Below are positions 57,573 to 62,959 of a stretch of 62,959 bases of DNA, piece after piece. Under the pieces are notes generated by a model. That model searched no databases and was not told where the DNA came from. It saw only the letters and a program-made list of their open reading frames with translations. Within the stretch, counting starts at the first letter, position 1. Every line of letters starts with the position of its first letter. The stretch is taken from positions 1 to 62,959 of the forward strand of contig JALBYF010000087.1 of NCBI GenBank assembly GCA_023212725.1. The letters are read 5' to 3'. Source of the stretch: Tranzscheliella williamsii. Taxonomy: Eukaryota > Basidiomycota > Ustilaginomycetes > Ustilaginales > Ustilaginaceae. Both the position numbers and the translations under genes were made by a program.

Positions 57573-58728
57573 CCCTCGCTGCCTGGCTCCCCTTCGTGTA
57601 CTATATCCACCCTCACCGCGCCGACCCTTTTGGCAGACCGGCCATCGGCTCGTCTGTTCGCGACGCAATTGCAGTCTGCCGCTACCGGAAACGGCAAGGC
57701 CGCTTGTCGTTAGGGAGCGTTATGTCTGATAGATCCGATGCAATTCGCAAAGGACGTTGTTAGTAAGAGCGCATGTAACCTCTCGACGGGTGTGGAAGCG
57801 AATCAGGTTGATTCTAGATGGCAGCGATGATAATCGCGATGAGAGAAGCTCGTGACGTTACATATCTGCATTTACGAACGCTCACCACTTATATATAAAA
57901 TGACTCATAGCTCCTTGACTAGGATTTGTCAAAAAAACGTCATATGAAATTCATACGGAATAGCAAGGTGGAGTCTTCTGACCCTCACATCCCACTCGTG
58001 TCTAGAAATTCCCCACGCCCCGTAGCTATGATCGATAAAGTGAATGCGCGTTGCGATTACGCGTGTGAGCGAGATCCTATGAGTCTTTGCGGAAAATTTC
58101 ACCTAGGCAACGGTAGGGGGTTCAGGATATTTTTTCCCCTAGGAGTCGTAGATACCCCAGAGCCCAACACCCCGTTGCCCTGAAACACGAATGCCTGAAT
58201 GGCGTGATGTTCATTTGTATGGGTATATGACGTTTTGGTTGCATAGGGGGGATAAACAACGGGCGAAAGTCAGCAAGCAGCTTGAGCGCAAATTGGGTTG
58301 CCCGTCAGGCTTGCGTGCGGTGTGCTCGATCCATTGCGAATGTGATTGATCTGCGATGCAACACTGTGCTTAGAATTGCCAGTGTAGTCCTGTATCGCAG
58401 GACCCGTGCCGCATGTCTGCGTCGTGTAGGATGGTGTGGGTTATGCACACCTGGGACGCTCCATAACACGGGGCCGTATGCAAAGGCCCTGTAGTCATAA
58501 TTTTCCAGAAGACGCATTTTTTGTTGTGAAAAATTCCTTCCCCTAGTCCTCCTACCATAGCAAGGGCCCGTGGGTTTTGGAAAAAATTCCCCTAGTACTG
58601 CTAGGGGAAGTCATACAGGAAAATCTTTTCCCTAGGCCTCGATATCTTAGAAAGTACTATGGGAAGTCTAGCACTCCTCTCTTCCCGCCATGACTCCTAG
58701 ATGACTTTACTAGAAAGGATGTATACCT
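57573..58728. other. Gene-free stretch with dispersed short repeats
   Basis: No convincing gene is present. Segments around 58075-58160 and 58520-58690 share GGGAAA/TTCCCCTAGG-type sequences with 54440-54800 and with about 61815-61835, for example CTAGGAGTCGTAGA here against CTAGGAGTCATAAG at 54479. These look like decayed copies of one short family. Confidence 0.55.
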
Positions 58729-59287
58729 ATTAGGATTTGGATAGTGCAGCGTCTAAGTCACAATACACAAGCTTGTTGCATGAATACATGGGAGCCAAAT
58801 ACTTCAAGTTGGATTTTCAGCCAAACAATGCAACCACACAAAGGCAATGGAAACAACTGGCTAGGAGCTAAGGCCACAGCTATGCAATTAACAGAAAGGT
58901 CTGCCAATGCTCTGGGTAACCTGGAGTTATGGCAATAAGCACTTGTCTTATCGCTGGTAAGTCGGGCTCAACGGTGCAATCCCAGTGTGAAATACACACA
59001 ACTAGATGAGGACTGTCGCCCAACCTGCACCTGGGGATAAGGGCAACTAAGACTCTTTGCTCATGCAAGAGAAGATATGCTATATGACTATGATTGCATA
59101 TATACACGTGCAACTTGCAAAGAGCCTATGTAATAAAACTATCTAAAACCCAAGATCCCTTTGTCTGTAGTCACACACACTGGCAACTAGCAAAGGTAAA
59201 ACTGCTCCTTGAACATAGTCCAACACGAGCTCACCATTCACAATAGCAAGTACCCTAGCCTCAATCTCCCTCAATGTTTTGCTAAGT
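58729..59287 (+). repeat. Subtelomeric repeat copy A (left arm of an inverted pair)
   Basis: This 559-base copy aligns over its whole length with the reverse complement of 60038-60624. It begins TTAGGATTTGGATA and ends CTCAATGTTTTGCTAAG. Shared landmarks are AAATACTTCAAGTTG, GGAGTTATGGC, GATATGCTATATGACTA and CAAGATCCCTTTGTCTGTAGTCAC. No coding sequence is preserved. It may be a solo LTR or the arm of a foldback element; no target-site duplication could be fixed by eye. Confidence 0.82.
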
Positions 59288-59293
59288 CATTTA

Positions 59294-59490
59294 CATATAT
59301 ACATGCACAACTTGCAAAGAGCCTATGTAATTAAACTATCTAAAAATCAAGATCCCTTTGCCTGTAGTCATGCACACTCATGACTGGCAATCAGCAAAGG
59401 TAAACTGCTCCTTGAACATAGTAAAACACAAGCTCACCAGTCACAATAGCGAGTACTCTAGCCTCACTCTCCCTCAATGCTCTTTTAAGT
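59294..59490 (+). repeat. Partial direct copy B of the same repeat
   Basis: This copy directly follows copy A and repeats its last 190 bases (59098-59287) at a spacing of about 195. It begins CATATATACATG and includes TTGCAAAGAGCCTATGTAAT, TGCTCCTTGAACATAGT and CTCACTCTCCCTCAATG. It carries a small insertion duplicating CACTCATGACTGGC-type sequence near 59373-59388. Confidence 0.85.
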
Positions 59491-60037
59491 TATTTAGGTC
59501 AACCGTTGGGTTATTGGCCTACCCAATGGTCTCTTCCTCAGCTGGTGGATCACATGGCCCCTACAGCATGTGGCCCCTGCAGTAGCGGTTTGTCATTCGA
59601 GCCTGTCTCATTGCGATTCTGACAATATGCCTGTGTGCATTGACAGTTCCCACACTCTCTGGCATGATATTGACAGACTAAAATCTACAATCATATTTAG
59701 GCTAGACTCAGTGAGGGGCAACCTCATTGAGCCCAGTCAGTGTGTTCTATATACACAACTCATGTAAATGTGGAAGGTGGGATGTGGTGGGGACTTCCAC
59801 CCATCAACTCATAAGGTGACTTGGTTGTTGTTTGAGACATCTGGTATGCAGTGTGTCAGCAGTCGTGCGCCTGCTCCCAAGCACTGGTCGATATGATAGT
59901 GATATCGACTGAGTGGTCGTGATTTGACTGTGTTGCAGTCGATCGACTCGATGAGCAAGGGTTGAGCGAGGCTCCGATCGACGTGGTTCTTGTAACGGGT
60001 GAGCCCCTTGTCTCAAGCTGGTCGCTTGAGTAAACGA
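59491..60037. other. Spacer between the inverted repeat arms
   Basis: I see no gene or transposase motif in these 547 bases. A small GATCGACT/TCGATCGA-rich patch lies around 59890-60000. Confidence 0.5.
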
Positions 60038-60624
60038 GTTAGCGAAACGTTGAGGGAGAGTGAGGCTAGGGTACTCGCTATCATGAATGGCGAGCTCACG
60101 TTGAACTATGTTCGAAGAGCAGTTTACCTTTGCTAGTCGCCAGTGTGCGTGACTACAGACAAAGGGATCTTGGGTTTTAGATAGATTGCATAGGCTTTTC
60201 GCTAATTGTGCACGTATTTATGTGATTTTAGTCATATAGCATATCTCTTCTTGTGTGAACGAAGAGTCTTGATTGCTGCACTCATCCTTAGTGCAGTTCA
60301 CCAGTCACCTAGCCACAATTGCATCCTAGGTGTCGGTGTTCACCTAGTTGTCAGGTGTTTCATACTGAGGTCTCGTCGTTGAGATCTGCTTACCGGCGAT
60401 AAGGGTTACCATTATCGCCATAACTCCGTGCAACCCAGAGTTTGGGCTACCGGGGCTGTTGCTTGCTTGGTACGCGTTTTAGCTTTCCTAGCGTCCTTGT
60501 CCGTTGCCCTTGTGAGGTTGCATAGTTGAGCCGAGATTTCAACTTGAAGTATTTAGTTACCATGTGATCTCGCAATCAGCCTTCTGTATTAGAACTTGGA
60601 CGCAGCGATATCCAAATTCTAACA
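60038..60624 (-). repeat. Subtelomeric repeat copy C (right arm of the inverted pair)
   Basis: Read on the minus strand this is a 587-base homologue of copy A, from TGTTAGAATTTGGATA to CTCAACGTTTCGCTAAC. It keeps more CpG sites than A or B. Many differences between copies are CpG against TpG or CpA. Copies A and C both contain ACAAAGGGA (60159-60167 here). Confidence 0.82.
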
Positions 60625-62050
60625 TTGAGATCGCTCCGTTTAGCAGGTCGCTCGAGCGACGTGCCAAACTCTGCCTAAGGGACTCCACAAAGATACCCGT
60701 CTGGGTGCTGCATCCAGCGGGTCAACGGCCTCTGCTTGACTAAGACTGAAGGGTGTCATACCAACGCCCACTGTACGACGCTGATGCTGCTCACAGTGAG
60801 GTGATCCTCTGTAACAAAGCTCGGTGCTATTGCGCACGCTATCGATAGACTAACTCTATAACTGTGTATAGACTAGGCTCGATGAGGCTGCTCCTCATCG
60901 AGCCTAGTATGCGACTTAGCAGAGGGAGAGGGGACCCAGCGTACTTGTCCAGGAGATGGGTACCGTGACGGAAGGGGGTAGGAGCAACAGGGACTTAACT
61001 CAGCACAGTCATGTGAGGATTCGGGCTAGTGCAGAGTGATCTAGATTGATAGGACTGCTATACATTGTCTCGTATTTTGGTGTCCTTTATATAGCTTATA
61101 CTTATCTTGTCGTGTAGGCAGAGTGTGAGATAGTCATTTGGTATAGGAGATACTCATAGGATATGGGTACCCAGTCCTATCGTTGTAGGATTGGGTGCTT
61201 GCTCTAGGGAGAGCTTGCTTGGGCCAATGGCTCAGATACCTTGACCATTCTCCCCGGTGAGCCAGTCCTATCTCCTGGCTTGTAACTCCATGGACCTGGT
61301 TCTTTCACGGACCATTGTTGTAGAGTGTGTTGAGCCGTGGCAGTACCTTTCATGTGGAAATGTTTGTTGGGTTCTCCCACCGGTTGTTTGTACTGGTGTC
61401 TTGGTACTTGGTAAATATATCGGAGTTATCGGTCCAAGGTACCTGGGACCTTCACCGTGGTGCCGGACTGTTAGGACTTGGGCACCCATAGCACTAAAGT
61501 TCCAACAATCTTGCCCCCTGACTCGACTGAGTATCTCCTTTCCGCAGTCACACTGTTCTCCTATGTTATGTTATTATGTTACCCGTTTCTGCTGTCCTTG
61601 GCATGTCCTGTGACACAGTGGTCTCTCAAGCAATGGCTTTTTGGCATGTCACTTGGAGCAACATCCTTTTGGGTGGTTGCTCCAGCGACCTGCTATTATG
61701 TGACAGGACCCAGCCCTGTAACAGTTATCAGACCTGGGGTGTAAACCATCCCCATCGACATCAATAATTGATAACATAAGACAGTGCTTTACTCATAGCA
61801 GCGCACGCGTCCTCCAGGGAAATAGTTCCCCTAGCACTCCGTAGGTTGGCTAGAGTAGTTTTCTCTCGCATTTCCACTTGTGTAGCCTGGCGTTAATTTT
61901 CCCTCAGCTCTGTTGGACGAAGATCCCATGCATTCCCTCTAAGCTCAAGTCCGGGCTCTCAACTGTTAAATCACGTAACCAGGCATGGGTGTGTGACTAA
62001 GCGTTAGAACAGCGCGAAGCATACAAGGAGGGCAAGGAGAAAGGAAAAGG
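60625..62050. other. Gene-free stretch between repeat C and the minisatellite
   Basis: Apart from the hairpin at 60872-60908 and a CAGGGAAATAGTTCCCCTAG element near 61816-61836, I recognise nothing here. Open frames are short and without motifs. Confidence 0.5.
60872..60908. repeat. Perfect 16-bp inverted repeat (hairpin)
   Basis: ACTAGGCTCGATGAGG is followed by the 5-base loop CTGCT and then its exact complement CCTCATCGAGCCTAGT. No T-run follows, so this is not a classical terminator. It may be the palindromic end of a mobile element or a protein-binding palindrome. Confidence 0.9.
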
Positions 62051-62051
62051 T

Positions 62052-62598
62052 TGGCGGAGGCAGCGCCGGCGCTGCTTTGGCGAGGAGGAGGGCGGCGGGC
62101 GCGCCTTTGGCCAGGAGGAGGTCGGCGGGCGCGCCTTTGGCCAGGAGGAGGTCGGCGGGCGCGCCTTTGGCCAGGAGGAGGTCGGCGGAGGCAGCGCCGG
62201 CGCTGCTTTGGCGAGAAGGAGGGCGGCGGGCGCAGCGCCGGCGCTGCTTTGGCGAGGAGGAGGTCGGCGGACGCTGCTTTGGCGAGGAGGAGATCAGCGG
62301 GCGCTGCTTTGGCGAGAAGGAGGGCGGCGGTCGTGCCTTTGGCTAGGAGGAGGTCGGCGGAGGCAGCGCCGGCGCTGCTTTGGCGAGGAGGAGGGCGGCG
62401 GGCGCTGCTTTGGCGAGGAGGAGGGCGGCGGGCGCGCCTTTGGCCAGGAGGAGGTCGGCGGAGGCAGCGCCGGCGCTGCTTTGGCGAGAAGGAGATCGGC
62501 GGGCGCTGCTTTGGCGAGAAGGAGGGCGGCGGTCGTGCCTTTGGCTAGGAGGAGGTCGGCGGAGGCAGCGCCGGCGCTGCTTTGGCGAGGAGGACGCC
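62052..62598. repeat. GC-rich 30-bp minisatellite with higher-order structure
   Basis: Units of 30 bases (type GCGCCTTTGGCCAGGAGG plus AGGTCGGCGGGC) alternate with a GCTGCTTTGGCGAGGAGG variant. A 42-base form carries an extra AGGCAGCGCCGG-like insert. A block of several units recurs with a spacing of about 200 bases (compare 62301 and 62503). The 30-base period keeps all forward frames open, giving Arg/Gly/Ala-rich decapeptide repeats such as GAPLARRRSA. I do not regard these as a gene. Confidence 0.92.
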
Positions 62599-62959
62599 GT
62601 CAGCGCTTGTTTGGCAACGAGGACAGCGCTCTTGCGGCGAGGAGGAAGGTTAGTAGCCATCATAAAGGAGCACGAAAGCTTGTCGCTGTACTCACATTCT
62701 TGTCATCATACGAGCCCAAGGAACCGCAGCTTGCAGATGTTCAAGCAGAAGTAGTACATCTTTCCGCGATCGATGGCGCGGACAAGCTTACCGTCTTCTA
62801 AGTGCTTGTGGCAGTGCTGGCACTGCCCCTTTGGCTTCGTCACCGGCCAGTTCTGCGGCATTGTTGAGAAGGTCGAGGACGGTGTCACAAAGAAGAGAGA
62901 AGGAAGGAATGATCACGACCAAACTGCTAACGATGACGAACGATCAAATTGCGAAGGAA
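62599..62959. other. Right edge, possible start of a minus-strand gene
   Basis: On the minus strand a short frame around 62710-62850 starts MPQNWPVTKPKGQCQHCHK (ATG complementary to about 62857-62859) and contains a Cys-x-x-Cys-x-His pattern and a later Cys pair (YFCLNICK). A donor-like GTAAGC lies inside. It might be a zinc-binding domain of a small gene or of a mobile-element protein. The evidence is too thin for a gene call. Confidence 0.3.

Noticed and set aside
62051..62801. Arg/Gly/Ala-rich repetitive proteins across the right-end minisatellite
   Set aside because: Three forward frames and one reverse frame are all open because the unit is 30 bases. Nothing favours one frame, and the non-repeat tail has no known domain.
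54083..62959. Telomere-linked RecQ helicase or telomeric TTAGGG repeats at the right end
   Set aside because: No TTAGGG run and no helicase motifs were found. The subtelomeric assignment rests only on composition, relics and repeats.

Overview
This window looks like a chromosome arm end from a smut-type basidiomycete (Ustilaginomycotina; Ustilago, Sporisorium, Pseudozyma or Moesziomyces-like). The reasons are the mostly intronless GC-rich genes, the few short introns (77-98 bases) with GTGAGT/GTAAGY donors and CTGAC-type branch sites, a fungal elongation factor 3, and a DNMT5-type ATP-dependent DNA methyltransferase. No database was searched. All family calls are made by eye from motifs.

Bases 1-54082 are gene-rich euchromatin. 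In order they hold: a gene-free left flank with a (GAGTGT)n microsatellite; SYG1/XPR1-type SPX-EXS protein (-); EXO84 (+); mitochondrial uS15 (-); an RBM18-like RRM protein with one intron (-); DOP1/Dopey (+); a 4 kb gene-free stretch; a serine-rich protein of unknown function (+); elongation factor 3 (+); RAD3/XPD helicase with four exons (+); an MFS transporter (-); SHQ1 (+); DNMT5 (+); an orphan seven-segment membrane protein (-); an LSH/DDM1/Irc5-type SNF2 remodeller (+); a class V aminotransferase (-); ERG26-type sterol dehydrogenase with three exons (-); and uroporphyrinogen-III synthase (+). Most are conserved housekeeping genes for secretion and trafficking (EXO84, DOP1), translation (uS15m, EF3), transcription and repair (RAD3), snoRNP assembly (SHQ1), sterol synthesis and haem synthesis.

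Bases 54083-62959 are different. They are gene-poor and poorer in GC, and hold short dispersed repeats, an HNH-nuclease relic, a broken and internally deleted MCM5 copy, a 0.56-0.59 kb inverted repeat pair with an extra direct copy, a perfect 16-bp hairpin, and a GC-rich 30-bp minisatellite near the right edge. This pattern suggests a subtelomeric or heterochromatic domain. No telomeric TTAGGG run was seen.

The most interesting theme is DNA methylation. DNMT5 and an LSH/DDM1-type remodeller, two factors known elsewhere to maintain CpG methylation, lie about 3 kb apart on the same strand. DNMT5 carries an N-terminal PCNA-binding (PIP) consensus and a C-terminal SUMO-interaction-like motif, and no chromodomain is visible. 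Ten kilobases away, the diverged repeat copies differ largely by CpG-to-TpG/CpA changes, including sites where one copy has TpG and the other CpA. That is the footprint expected if these repeats were, or are, CpG-methylated or hit by a RIP-like process.
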